Part shown: piece after piece, positions 16,737 to 24,886 of the stretch
How positions within the stretch are numbered: the stretch's first letter is position 1
How the letters are laid out: each line of letters begins with the position of its first letter
Origin: Nonomuraea maritima
GTDB lineage: Bacteria > Actinomycetota > Actinomycetes > Streptosporangiales > Streptosporangiaceae
Assembly: GCF_900100395.1 (NCBI RefSeq)
Contig: NZ_FNFB01000002.1
Span: 309,074-373,073 of the forward strand
Direction: 5' to 3'
DNA: 64,000 bases
Translations under genes and position numbers: made by a program
The notes under the pieces: generated by a model
The model's database searches: none
The model's input: the letters and a program-made list of their open reading frames with translations, nothing else
Told to the model about the DNA's origin: nothing

Positions 16737-17548
16737 CCCCTCCTGATGCGACGCCCCGCAACATCGACGCCGACGCGCTGGCGGCGTTCACCGCCGAGTA
16801 CGGCCGTGACCTGCCGCCGATCGCGATCGTGATCGCCGCCTACAACGAGGCCGACGGGATCGGCGACGTCGTCGCGACCCTCCCGTCCGAGATCGACGGG
16901 CGCGAGTGCGCGACGATCGTGGTGGTCGACGGCTCCAGCGACGACACCGCGGCGGTGGCCCGCAAGGCCGGCGCGCTGGTGTGCGACGTCCCGGTCAACC
17001 GCGGGCAGGGCGCGGCGCTGCGGCTCGGCTACCGCATCGCCCGCGAGGGCGGTGCCGACTACATCGTGACGACCGACGCCGACGGCCAGTACGACGCGGC
17101 CGACATCCCGCGCGTCCTCGCGCCGGTGCTGCGGGGCGAGGCCGACTTCGCGACGGGCTCGCGGGTGCTGGGCCGCCAGGAGACGTACGACAAGGTGCGT
17201 CGCGCCGGGGTCCACGTGTTCGCGCGGCTGATCAGCCTGCTGACCAGCCAGCGCGTCACCGACACGTCGTTCGGGCTGCGGGCGATGCGCGCGCCGGTCA
17301 CCGGGGCCGTCGAGCTGCGCCAGCCGCAGTACCAGTCGTCCGAGCTGCTGATCGGCGTGATCGCGCGCGGCTACCGGGTCGCCGAGGTGCCCGCGACGAT
17401 GCGGCTGCGCACCGCCGGGAGCACCAAGAAGGGCGGCAACCTGGTCTACGGTTACCGCTACTCGCGCGTGGTGGTGGGCACCTGGTGGCGCGAGCGCCGC
17501 CGGCGCAGCCCGCTGCCCGAGCCGGAGTTCCCGGCGAAGACGAAGTAG
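16733..17548 (+). CDS. GT2 glycosyltransferase (polyprenyl-phosphate sugar synthase-like)
   Basis: 271 residues. IAIVIAAYNEADGIGDVVATLP and ATIVVVDGSSDDTAAVARKAGA open the GT-A fold. VTTDADGQYDAADIPRVL holds the DxD metal site. The spacing resembles dolichyl-phosphate mannosyl/glucosyl synthases. Its start overlaps the epimerase by 4 bp, so the two are translationally coupled. It likely loads a sugar on polyprenyl phosphate for the GtrA and GT-C proteins nearby. Its last 91 bp overlap the convergent GtrA gene. Confidence 0.85.
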   Translation: MTPPDATPRNIDADALAAFTAEYGRDLPPIAIVIAAYNEADGIGDVVATLPSEIDGRECATIVVVDGSSDDTAAVARKAGALVCDVPVNRGQGAALRLGYRIAREGGADYIVTTDADGQYDAADIPRVLAPVLRGEADFATGSRVLGRQETYDKVRRAGVHVFARLISLLTSQRVTDTSFGLRAMRAPVTGAVELRQPQYQSSELLIGVIARGYRVAEVPATMRLRTAGSTKKGGNLVYGYRYSRVVVGTWWRERRRRSPLPEPEFPAKTK

Positions 17549-17970
17549 TTGAAGAAGGCGAACTTCGCCACGAACAGTGACGCGTAGACGCCGAGGAACA
17601 CCGCGCCCACCACGGCCACCCGCAGGCCGTGGTCGAGCGGCGCGGCCAGCCGTCCGGCGAGCCCGGTCGCCCAGGTCGACAGGCCCAGGGCGGCCAGCGA
17701 GGTGAGCCAGAACCCGAGCGTCTCGCGCACGGGCCTCGACTGCTCCCGGTGGCGGAAGACCCACCACCGGTTGAGCCCGTAGTTCACCAGGGCGCCGCTC
17801 GCCCACCCCGCCGCCGACGCCTGTCCGGGGGTGAGCAGATGAGTCCCGTACGCCGTCAGCAGCACGGCCTCGCTGGCCACGCCGGCCGCCACGGACGCGG
17901 CGGTGTACCGCGTGAACACCCGTGGCAGCCGGCCCAGCAGACGGCGGATCAGGTCAGTCACGCCGCGCAT
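17458..17970 (-). CDS. GtrA-family membrane protein
   Basis: 170 residues from ATG 17970. Four hydrophobic segments with the family motifs GWASGALVNYGLNRWWVFRHRE and FFNYFVFAGN near the end. GtrA proteins are small partners in moving polyprenyl-phosphate sugars across the membrane. The start overlaps the methyltransferase by 17 bp, so it is third in the sulfoquinovose-synthase operon. It ends inside the 3' end of the convergent GT2, a 91-bp overlap of two real genes. Confidence 0.85.
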   Translation of the reverse strand: MRGVTDLIRRLLGRLPRVFTRYTAASVAAGVASEAVLLTAYGTHLLTPGQASAAGWASGALVNYGLNRWWVFRHREQSRPVRETLGFWLTSLAALGLSTWATGLAGRLAAPLDHGLRVAVVGAVFLGVYASLFVAKFAFFNYFVFAGNSGSGSGLRRRRSRHQVPTTTRE

Positions 17971-18709
17971 GTCCGGAACCGTCCTGCGGCACCCGCAGGA
18001 CCCCCAGCACCGACTGCCCGAACGGGATCGGCAGCACGCGGTCAAGGACCTTCGTGACCGGGACGATCACCCGGTCGTAGACGCCCACCACACCCGACTT
18101 CGGCGTACCGGCGCCCCCGAGCCGCACCGCGGCCCACCACGCCACCCCGCCGAGCAGGTTGACGGGGCGGGAGACCTCCACGCCGAGGCCGGCCCGCTGG
18201 GCGGCCTCGCGCAGGGTGGCGGGCGTGTAGCGGCGGTAGTGGCCGACCCGGCGGTCGAAGTCGCCGTACAGCGCCATGTACGCGGGCACCCACAGCACGA
18301 TGGTGCCGCCGGGGCGGACCGAGCGCGACAGCAGGGTGAGGATCGCGGCGTCGTCCTCGAAGTGCTCGAGGACGTTCATGGCCACCACGGTGTCGACCGG
18401 GTCGTCGAGGCTGGCCCCGCCGCCGAGGTCGAACTGCAGGGCCTGCACGTTGGGGTGCGCCGCGAAGCGCTCCTTCATCACCTCGACGGCGTCGGGGTCG
18501 ACGTCGCTGACCACCAGCCGCCGCCGGTCGGTGAACTGCGACGCGAACTCGCCCAGCCCGGCGCCGACCTCCAGCATGCTCGGCCCGCAGTGCGGGGCGA
18601 TCAGCTCGTACTGGTAGCGCCGGTAGTTGGGCTTGTCGGCCCCGCCGTCCTCCGACTCGGCGCTGCGGCCGGTGGCGCGGGCGAAGGCGCCCTCACCGCC
18701 GTCGGTCAC
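17954..18709 (-). CDS. SAM-dependent methyltransferase
   Basis: 251 residues from GTG 18709, overlapping the upstream stop by 4 bp. Motif I is MLEVGAGLGEFASQF, then VVSDVDPDAV, then VVAMNVLEHFEDDAAIL and RPGGTIVLWVPAYMALYGDFDRRVGHYRRYT, the pattern of class I enzymes close to UbiE/UbiG relatives in glycan clusters. It sits between UDP-sulfoquinovose synthase and GtrA, so a sugar or lipid-linked sugar is a reasonable acceptor (inference). Confidence 0.87.
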   Translation of the reverse strand: MTDGGEGAFARATGRSAESEDGGADKPNYRRYQYELIAPHCGPSMLEVGAGLGEFASQFTDRRRLVVSDVDPDAVEVMKERFAAHPNVQALQFDLGGGASLDDPVDTVVAMNVLEHFEDDAAILTLLSRSVRPGGTIVLWVPAYMALYGDFDRRVGHYRRYTPATLREAAQRAGLGVEVSRPVNLLGGVAWWAAVRLGGAGTPKSGVVGVYDRVIVPVTKVLDRVLPIPFGQSVLGVLRVPQDGSGHARRD

Positions 18710-19863
18710 CGGCCGCCACCGGCGCCGCGCCAGTCCACCCCGGGCCGCATCACGTCGAGGTTCGCGCGGTCGCCGTAGCGCTTGGCGATGTCGAACAGCG
18801 AGGAGATCAGCGTGTCGGACAGCAGGTGCGGCTCGAGGCCGAGCTCCACCAGGGCCGTGTGGGTGACCTTGTAGTAGTGCTCTTCCTTCTCGACCCGGGG
18901 GTTGTCGAGGTGGTCGATGGTGGCGGCGCCGGGGAAGGCCTCGGCGACCGTCTGCGCGATCTGCAGCACCGACATCGACTCGGTCATCTGGTTGAACACG
19001 CGGAACTCACCGGGCTCGGCGGGGTTCTCGCACGCCAGCTCGATGCAGCGGACGGTGTCACGGATGTCGATGATGCCGCGGGTCTGGCCGCCGCTGCCGT
19101 AGACGGTCAGCGGGTGGCCGAGCACCGCCTGGATGACGAACCGGTTGAGCACGGTGCCGAAGACGGCGTCGTAGTCGAACCGGGTCGCGAGCCGGTCGTC
19201 GAGCGCGGTCTCTGCGGTCTGCTGACCGTAGACGACGCCCTGGTTGAGGTCGGTGGCGCGGAGCCCCCAGATGCGGCAGGCGAACTCCATGTTGTGGCTG
19301 TCGTGCACCTTGGACAGGTGGTAGAACGAGCCGGGCCGCTTGGGGTAGAGCACGCGGTCGGTGCGGCCCTTGTACTCGAGGTCGAGCCAGCCTTCCTCGA
19401 TGTCGATGTTGGGCGTGCCGTACTCGCCCATCGTGCCGAGCTTGACCAAGTGGATGTCCGGGTTGATCTCCTTGATCGCGTACAGCAGGTTGAGCGTGCC
19501 GACCACGTTGTTGACCTGCGTGTACACCGCGTGCTTGCGGTCGATCATCGAGTACGGCGCAGCCCGCTGCTCGGCGAAGTGGACCACCGCGTCAGGAGCG
19601 AAGTCCTTGATCATCTGGTACGTGAAATCGGCGTCGCACAGGTCGCCGATGAACATGTCAATCGTCTTGCCCGTGACCTGACGCCAGGCCTCGACGCGCG
19701 TCTGCAGCGACTCGATCGGCACCAAGCTGTCCGCGCCCAGTTCGAAGTCGTACTGGCGACGCACGAAGTTGTCGGCTACCGCGACGTCGTGACCGGCCTG
19801 CGACAGATAAAGCGCAGTGGGCCAACCAAGATACCCGTCGCCACCCAGGACCAACACCCGCAT
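18706..19863 (-). CDS. sqdB: UDP-sulfoquinovose synthase (SQD1/SqdB)
   Basis: 385 residues from ATG 19863. It converts UDP-glucose plus sulfite to UDP-sulfoquinovose in the cytoplasm. The protein follows plant SQD1 segment by segment: VLVLGGDGYLGWPTALYLS, LVKLGTMGEYGTPNIDIEEG, SFYHLSKVHDSHN, RATDLNQGVVYG, DYDAVFGTVLNRF, HPLTVYGSGGQTRG, EFRVFNQMTE and PRVEKEEHYY. The catalytic triad is T144, Y181 and K185, one residue off the Arabidopsis numbers. No SqdX-type sulfoquinovosyltransferase gene adjoins it; instead a methyltransferase and GtrA follow, each overlapping the last. The family assignment is strong; the final product is open. Confidence 0.9.
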   Translation of the reverse strand: MRVLVLGGDGYLGWPTALYLSQAGHDVAVADNFVRRQYDFELGADSLVPIESLQTRVEAWRQVTGKTIDMFIGDLCDADFTYQMIKDFAPDAVVHFAEQRAAPYSMIDRKHAVYTQVNNVVGTLNLLYAIKEINPDIHLVKLGTMGEYGTPNIDIEEGWLDLEYKGRTDRVLYPKRPGSFYHLSKVHDSHNMEFACRIWGLRATDLNQGVVYGQQTAETALDDRLATRFDYDAVFGTVLNRFVIQAVLGHPLTVYGSGGQTRGIIDIRDTVRCIELACENPAEPGEFRVFNQMTESMSVLQIAQTVAEAFPGAATIDHLDNPRVEKEEHYYKVTHTALVELGLEPHLLSDTLISSLFDIAKRYGDRANLDVMRPGVDWRGAGGGR

Positions 19864-20204
19864 AAAACTGATCTCTCTTTCACTTCGAGGAACCGCCGAC
19901 ACTACGTGAATGTCCTGGACTGTACCGAGGTTTGACGTGTGCGCTGGCAACATGACTTATGGTCAAATTCCTAGCACAGCTGGGTGTCCAACCTCGATTC
20001 AGCGGCCACTTCTCCAGCTGTCCCACAGGTAGTGCTGAGGGTATCTGGAGATCCGGGACGGCGTCCTGCCCGCGTGGCCGCCGGGGGGACGGACGGACGC
20101 ACCCATGTCACGTACTCTGTACGCTTCCCCTGGGAATTCGACCTCCTCGCCCGAGTCCGTATGCTTGGCGAGGGCCGTACCCCTCTGTTCGAAGGACACA
20201 CCCC
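19864..20204. other. 341-bp gap between divergent genes
   Basis: This holds the promoters of the sulfoquinovose-synthase operon (reverse) and the small gene at 20205 (forward). The first 120 bp are AT-richer than the surroundings. I see no RNA gene, no strong hairpin and no convincing small reading frame. Confidence 0.4.
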
Positions 20205-20459
20205 ATGGGGGAATTCACCGAGGTCCGCGCCACGATCTTCGGTCACGAGAACGCTGCCGAACTGGCCCACGCCATCCTGAGCGCGGGTCTCGCCTCCTCG
20301 ATCGACATCGCCGAGGTGCCCGCGCCGCACCAGGACGAGCCTGCCTGGGAGCTCACGCTCGTCACGCCGGCCCCGCAGGCGCCCCTCGTGGAGGAGCGCC
20401 TGCGCCAGGCCGGGCTCGGCGCGACCATCGTCACCTGCGACGCCCCCGCCGACCGCTAG
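20205..20459 (+). CDS. Small conserved-looking protein, unknown function
   Basis: 84 residues from ATG 20205 with AAGGA 9 nt upstream. The alternating pattern MGEFTEVRATIFGHENAAELAHAILSAGLASSIDIAEV ... WELTLVTPAPQAPLVEERLRQAGLGATIVT suggests a beta-alpha-beta ferredoxin-like or ACT-like fold, by eye only. Codon use is typical of the window. Its stop overlaps the stop of the convergent RNA methyltransferase (CTAG). Family not recognised. Confidence 0.7.
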   Translation: MGEFTEVRATIFGHENAAELAHAILSAGLASSIDIAEVPAPHQDEPAWELTLVTPAPQAPLVEERLRQAGLGATIVTCDAPADR

Positions 20460-21280
20460 CCCGCGGAGCGCATGAGGTCGTGGCAGGCGATCGCCGCGGC
20501 GGCCACCACGTTGAGCGAGTCGACGCCGGACGCCATCGCGGCGGCGCTCATCCGGATGCACACCGCCTCGTCGGCCTCCTCCAGCCAGTGGGACGACAGC
20601 CCGTCGCCCTCGGCGCCCAGCAGCAGCGCCACCCGTTCGGTCAGGGCCACGGCGTCGAGCGGCGTGGCGGTCTGGTCGGGGGTCAGGGCGAGCGTGCGGA
20701 ACCCCGCCTCGCGCAGCTGGGCGAGGCCACGGAACCAGTCGTCCATCCGCGCGTACCGGATGGAGAAGACCGCGCCCATCGAGACCTTCACCGCCCTGCG
20801 GTAGAGCGGGTCGGCGCAGCGCGGCGACAGGACGACGGCGTCGACCCCGAGCGCGGCGGCCGAGCGGAAGATCGCGCCGACGTTGGAGTGGTCGGCCAGG
20901 TCCTCGAGGACGAGGAGCCGGCGCGGGCCGCCCGCCAGGCTCTTGAGCAGCGTCTCGACCGACGGCAGCGGCAGGCGTTCCATCGAGGCGAGGGCACCGC
21001 GGTGGACCGGGAAACCGGCGACGCCGGCCATGACCTCGTCGCTCACGACGTACACCGTCGCGTCGCCGAGCACGTCGCGCAGCGAGGCCAGCCAGCGGTC
21101 GGTGGTGAGGACGGAGCGGATCGGGTGGCCGGCGCCGATCGCCCGCCTGATCACCTTCTCGCCCTCGGCCAGGAACAGGCCGCGCTCGGCTTCGAGGCTC
21201 TTGCGGAGTTCGACGTCGCGCATCCGGGTGTAGTCGGTCAGCCGGGGGTCGGACGGGTCGGTGACGTACTCAAGCACCAT
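20456..21280 (-). CDS. TrmH/SpoU-family RNA 2'-O-methyltransferase
   Basis: 274 residues. The N-terminal substrate-binding domain (GLFLAEGEKVIRRAI) is followed by the knotted SPOUT domain with motif 1 DHSNVGAIFRSAAALGVDAVVLSP, motif 2 LLLGAEGDGLS and motif 3 CIRMSAAAMASGVDSLNVVAAAAIA. It methylates a ribose in tRNA or rRNA; which one is not readable. Its start overlaps the end of the DUF4184 gene by 11 bp. Confidence 0.9.
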   Translation of the reverse strand: MVLEYVTDPSDPRLTDYTRMRDVELRKSLEAERGLFLAEGEKVIRRAIGAGHPIRSVLTTDRWLASLRDVLGDATVYVVSDEVMAGVAGFPVHRGALASMERLPLPSVETLLKSLAGGPRRLLVLEDLADHSNVGAIFRSAAALGVDAVVLSPRCADPLYRRAVKVSMGAVFSIRYARMDDWFRGLAQLREAGFRTLALTPDQTATPLDAVALTERVALLLGAEGDGLSSHWLEEADEAVCIRMSAAAMASGVDSLNVVAAAAIACHDLMRSAG

Positions 21281-22040
21281 CCGATACTGCCATGCGCCGC
21301 CTGACGTGCCAGACCGTCGCGTACCCGAGCAGCACCAGGACGAGCCCGATCAGCGTGCCCGCGCCCGTCTTGGTGAGCACGCTGGGCAGGCCGAGCGCGG
21401 GGGTCGGCTCGTCCACGAGCGGCCAGAGCAGCGCGCCCGCGACGACGCCTGCGGCGCCCGCGGCCAGGGCCAGCGCGCGCGTGCGCGGCGAGATGCGCAG
21501 CCGCTCCGGCACGGGTGTCGTCGCCATCGCCGACAGGCCGCGCCAGGCCCACCAGACCACGACGGCCAGCCCGATCGCGGACGAGACGTACTGCAACAGG
21601 CGGAAGAGGCTGACACCGCCGAGGACGGGGACGGACAGCCACGCGCCCCACTCGACCACGCCGGTGTGATGGGTGAAGGAGTCCCACAGAACGTGCGTCG
21701 CCGCGCCGGCCACCGCCCCGACGACCAGCGGGAGCGGACGTGACCGTACGGGCACGAGCCGTGCGGCGCGGCCCGCGAAGGCGGGCGGCAGCAGCGAGAT
21801 CAGCGGGTCGCGCAGGACGGCGTGGAAGAGCGGCAGCACGATCAGCACGGCGAGCGGGCAGATGGTGACGACCCCGAGCCAGGAGTGCCAGTCGGTGTAG
21901 TCGGGCAGGAACGGCAGGAACATCGGCAGGTCGGGCGCCATCGCGCCGGCTGCCAGCGCCCACGGGTCGGCGAGCCTGCGCATCCGTCGCGACGACGCCA
22001 GCGGCAGAATCGCGGCGATGTGACTCGGTGTGAACGGCAC
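21270..22040 (-). CDS. DUF4184 membrane protein
   Basis: 256 residues from GTG 22040, which has GGGGGAAGG upstream. VPFTPSHIAAILPL at the very start, then GAMAPDLPMFLPF, THVLWDSFTHHTG and several hydrophobic segments match DUF4184. The conserved His and Asp residues (SH, APD, TH, WD, HH) resemble metal-dependent membrane hydrolases. Function unproven. It is upstream of and overlaps the TrmH gene. Confidence 0.85.
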   Translation of the reverse strand: MPFTPSHIAAILPLASSRRMRRLADPWALAAGAMAPDLPMFLPFLPDYTDWHSWLGVVTICPLAVLIVLPLFHAVLRDPLISLLPPAFAGRAARLVPVRSRPLPLVVGAVAGAATHVLWDSFTHHTGVVEWGAWLSVPVLGGVSLFRLLQYVSSAIGLAVVVWWAWRGLSAMATTPVPERLRISPRTRALALAAGAAGVVAGALLWPLVDEPTPALGLPSVLTKTGAGTLIGLVLVLLGYATVWHVRRRMAVSDGA

Positions 22041-22219
22041 GTGCCTTCCCCCGTCCCCGGGGACCACCGTGAATCCGGCGATCCCCATCGATCCTGGCAA
22101 TCCGCGTGATCAAGCCCCATTATGCGGACCAATCTTGTCCAGGCTTTGCCGCCGCCGTACGCCGTCACGGAGAGTAGCGGGTACGGTACGAGACGCTGTC
22201 GGCCGGAGTTCGGGGGTTC

Positions 22220-22858
22220 ATGGTGTTTGCCCAGATGGCTCAGGAGCGTCCGGTCGCGTCCGCGGAATGGCTGCGCGCCGCGCGGGCCGCCCGTACGCTC
22301 TCCGTGGTCACGCTGGTGTGGCTGGGCGCGGAGAGCACGCTCGGCCTCGCGGCCGGGTTCGCCGCGCACTCGGTGGCGCTGATCGGGTGGGGGCTCGCGG
22401 CGCTCGTGGAGGCGGCGGCCAGCCTGATCGTGGTGTGGCGCTTCACCGGCGCCCGCACCCTGTCGCCGAGCGCCGAGGCCACCGCCCGGCGCGCGGTCGC
22501 GGTGAGCTTCTGGCTGCTCGCGCCCTACCTCGTCCTGCACGTGGCCCACGATCTGGACGCGGGCCACCGCGCCGCGCCGAGCGTGCTCGGGATCGTCGTG
22601 ACGTCGCTGAGCCTCGTCGGCATGCCCGCGCTGGGCCTGGCCAAGCGCCGGCTCGGCGCGCGGCTCGCCTCCGCGGCCACGGCAGGCGAGGGCACGCAGA
22701 ACCTGCTCTGCGCGGTCATGGCGGCGGGCGTGCTGGCCGGGCTCTGGCTCAACACGCTGGGCTGGTGGTGGGTGGATCCGCTGGTCGCGGTGGTGCTGGC
22801 CGGCATCGCGGCCCGTGAGGGAACGCGCGTGTGGCGCGGTCACGCATGCTGCCATTGA
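22220..22858 (+). CDS. Cation-diffusion-facilitator-like membrane protein
   Basis: 212 residues with five to six membrane segments. GFAAHSVALIGWGLAALVEAAASLIVVWRF and NTLGWWWVDPLVAVVLAGIAAREG resemble membrane helices 2 and 5-6 of CDF metal transporters, but the protein lacks the cytoplasmic C-terminal domain and the classical HxxxD pair is incomplete. It may be a degenerate or specialised member. Annotate as transporter-like only. It stands alone. Confidence 0.7.
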   Translation: MVFAQMAQERPVASAEWLRAARAARTLSVVTLVWLGAESTLGLAAGFAAHSVALIGWGLAALVEAAASLIVVWRFTGARTLSPSAEATARRAVAVSFWLLAPYLVLHVAHDLDAGHRAAPSVLGIVVTSLSLVGMPALGLAKRRLGARLASAATAGEGTQNLLCAVMAAGVLAGLWLNTLGWWWVDPLVAVVLAGIAAREGTRVWRGHACCH

Positions 22859-22992
22859 CGCCACAGTACGTAATCAACGCACCAAAAGGGCGGTTTTGCC
22901 ACGGAGACCGCAACCAGTAGTGTTCCGGGGATATTGCGGTGTATCTACCGCTAGGGTCTCCAGAAGGTCTCGAGCACACCTAAGAGGACATC

Positions 22993-24765
22993 GTGGGGCG
23001 ACACCGCACAGACGATCTCGATGGCGGATATCGAGCCAGCGAGCCGCCGCCTCGCAGACGGCCGAGGAACAGCCGTGGCCGGGTCATCGTGCCCCTCGCG
23101 GGCGCCGTCGCCATGGCCGTCCTCCTGGGTGTCGCCGCGTTCGTCATCTTCAACCGCGACCACGACTGCTCCGGCGGCAAGCTGGCGCTGCGCGTCGTCG
23201 CCACCCCCGAGATCGAGCCCCCGCTGAGCAAGATCGCCGCGAGCTACAACAAGGCCATGCACTCGGTCGACGGCAGGTGCGTCGAGGTCGCCGTGGCGAA
23301 GGAGGCGTCCGCCAAGACCGCCGCCGCCGTGGCCGCGGGCAAGGCCAAGGCCGACTTCTGGGTGGCCGACTCCAGCCTGCTCATGGAGAGCATGCGCGCG
23401 ACCCCGGCGGGCGAGGCGCTGCCGCAGGTGGAGGGCTCGATCGCGACGTCGCCCATCGTGCTCGCCGCGGCGAAGTCGGCCGCGTCCAAGCTGGGCGGCG
23501 CCCTGCAGCCGAGCTGGGCGTCCATGATCTCGGCGGCGAACGTCGCCAACGTGGACGGTCCCGGCCGCAAGGTGCGGGTGCTCGCCCTCGACCCGCAGAA
23601 GAACTCCGCCGGCCTCGCCGCGCTGCTCGCCGCGGCCGGCATCGCGAAGGAGTCGGGCAAGGACAAGGAGCTGGTGGGCGCGCTGAAGGAGCTGGCCGAC
23701 CAGCTCGCCACCGACTCCACGGCGCTGCTGGCCAGCCTCACCGTCAAGTCGGGCAGCCGGGTGCCGGTCGGCGTCACCACCGAGCAGGCCATCTACGCGC
23801 ACAACGCCGCCAAGCCCAAGGCTCCTGTGGTGGCCCTCTATCCCAAGGAGGGCACGCTCAGCCTCGACTACCCGGTCACGATCCTCACCAAGGACGCGGG
23901 CGCGCTGAAGGCCGCCGCCGACTTCAAGCAGGCCCTCGCCACCGAGTCCGCCAAGAAGACCCTGCGCGACGCCGGCTTCCGCAGCGAGGACGGCAAGGCG
24001 GGCAGCGTGCTGTCGAAGGCCAAGGGCTTCGACCCCGAGGCCCCGACGGCCCTCGACCCGCCCGACAGCGCCACCGTCACCCGGATGGTGCAGACCTGGT
24101 CGCGGCTCAACCTGGGCAGCCGCCTGCTCGCCCTGCTCGACGTCTCCGGCACGATGGCGCTGCCGGTGCCGGGCACGGGCATGACCCGTATGCAGGCCAT
24201 CAACAAGATCGCCACCGAGGGGCTGGCGCTCTTCCCGCCCGACTCCGACATCGGCCTGTGGGCGTACTCCACGCACCTCGACGGGCAGGGCAAGGACTAC
24301 AAGGAGCTCATCCACGTCGGGCCGCTCGCCGAGACGGTCAACGGGACGCTGCGCAAGGACCAGATGGTGCGGACGCTCGCCACGCTGCAGGCGAAGCCCA
24401 CCGGCGACACCGGGCTGAACGACACCGTCAAGGCCGCGTACACCGAGCTGACCAAGACGTACAAGGCCGACAAGATCAACACGCTGCTGATCCTCACGGA
24501 CGGCGCCGGCAACGACGACCCCGACGGCGGCGTCACCGACAGCCAGCTGCTGCAGTTCCTGAAGAAGACCTACAACCCGAAGAAGCCGGTCAGCATCCTG
24601 CTCATCGCCTTCGGCCCCGAGGCCCGCGCCGGCAAGCGGCAGATGGACGCCCTGGCCAAGGCGGCGGGCGGCGAGGCGTACATCGCCGACGACATCCTCC
24701 AGGTCCGCGACTTCTTCCTGCGGGGCATGGAACGCCGCCTCTGCATGCCGAACTGCGACGGCTGA
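22993..24765 (+). CDS. Membrane-anchored substrate-binding-like plus von Willebrand A domain protein
   Basis: 590 residues from GTG 22993. An N-terminal basic tail and one membrane segment (VIVPLAGAVAMAVLLGVAAFVIF) put the rest outside the cell. Residues 60-355 resemble a type II periplasmic binding protein (LRVVATPEIEPPLSKIAASYN ... PVTILTKDAGALKAAADFKQAL). Residues 375-585 are a VWA domain with MIDAS motif DVSGT at 383-387, where DxSxS is usual, and ILTDGAGNDD. Such fusions are common in actinomycetes and may bind ligands or matrix, but no substrate is known. The sigma-factor fusion gene follows 121 bp later. Confidence 0.85.
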   Translation: MGRHRTDDLDGGYRASEPPPRRRPRNSRGRVIVPLAGAVAMAVLLGVAAFVIFNRDHDCSGGKLALRVVATPEIEPPLSKIAASYNKAMHSVDGRCVEVAVAKEASAKTAAAVAAGKAKADFWVADSSLLMESMRATPAGEALPQVEGSIATSPIVLAAAKSAASKLGGALQPSWASMISAANVANVDGPGRKVRVLALDPQKNSAGLAALLAAAGIAKESGKDKELVGALKELADQLATDSTALLASLTVKSGSRVPVGVTTEQAIYAHNAAKPKAPVVALYPKEGTLSLDYPVTILTKDAGALKAAADFKQALATESAKKTLRDAGFRSEDGKAGSVLSKAKGFDPEAPTALDPPDSATVTRMVQTWSRLNLGSRLLALLDVSGTMALPVPGTGMTRMQAINKIATEGLALFPPDSDIGLWAYSTHLDGQGKDYKELIHVGPLAETVNGTLRKDQMVRTLATLQAKPTGDTGLNDTVKAAYTELTKTYKADKINTLLILTDGAGNDDPDGGVTDSQLLQFLKKTYNPKKPVSILLIAFGPEARAGKRQMDALAKAAGGEAYIADDILQVRDFFLRGMERRLCMPNCDG

Positions 24766-24886
24766 GAGTCACCATATGGGCGACAAATCATGCTTGTTGG
24801 GCATGGGGCGCGAACCGGGGTGATGGAGGGCGCGTCCTCTCCGCGTGGGGCCTGAGTGCCCGTCCAACCCGCGGGGAGGGAATCCG

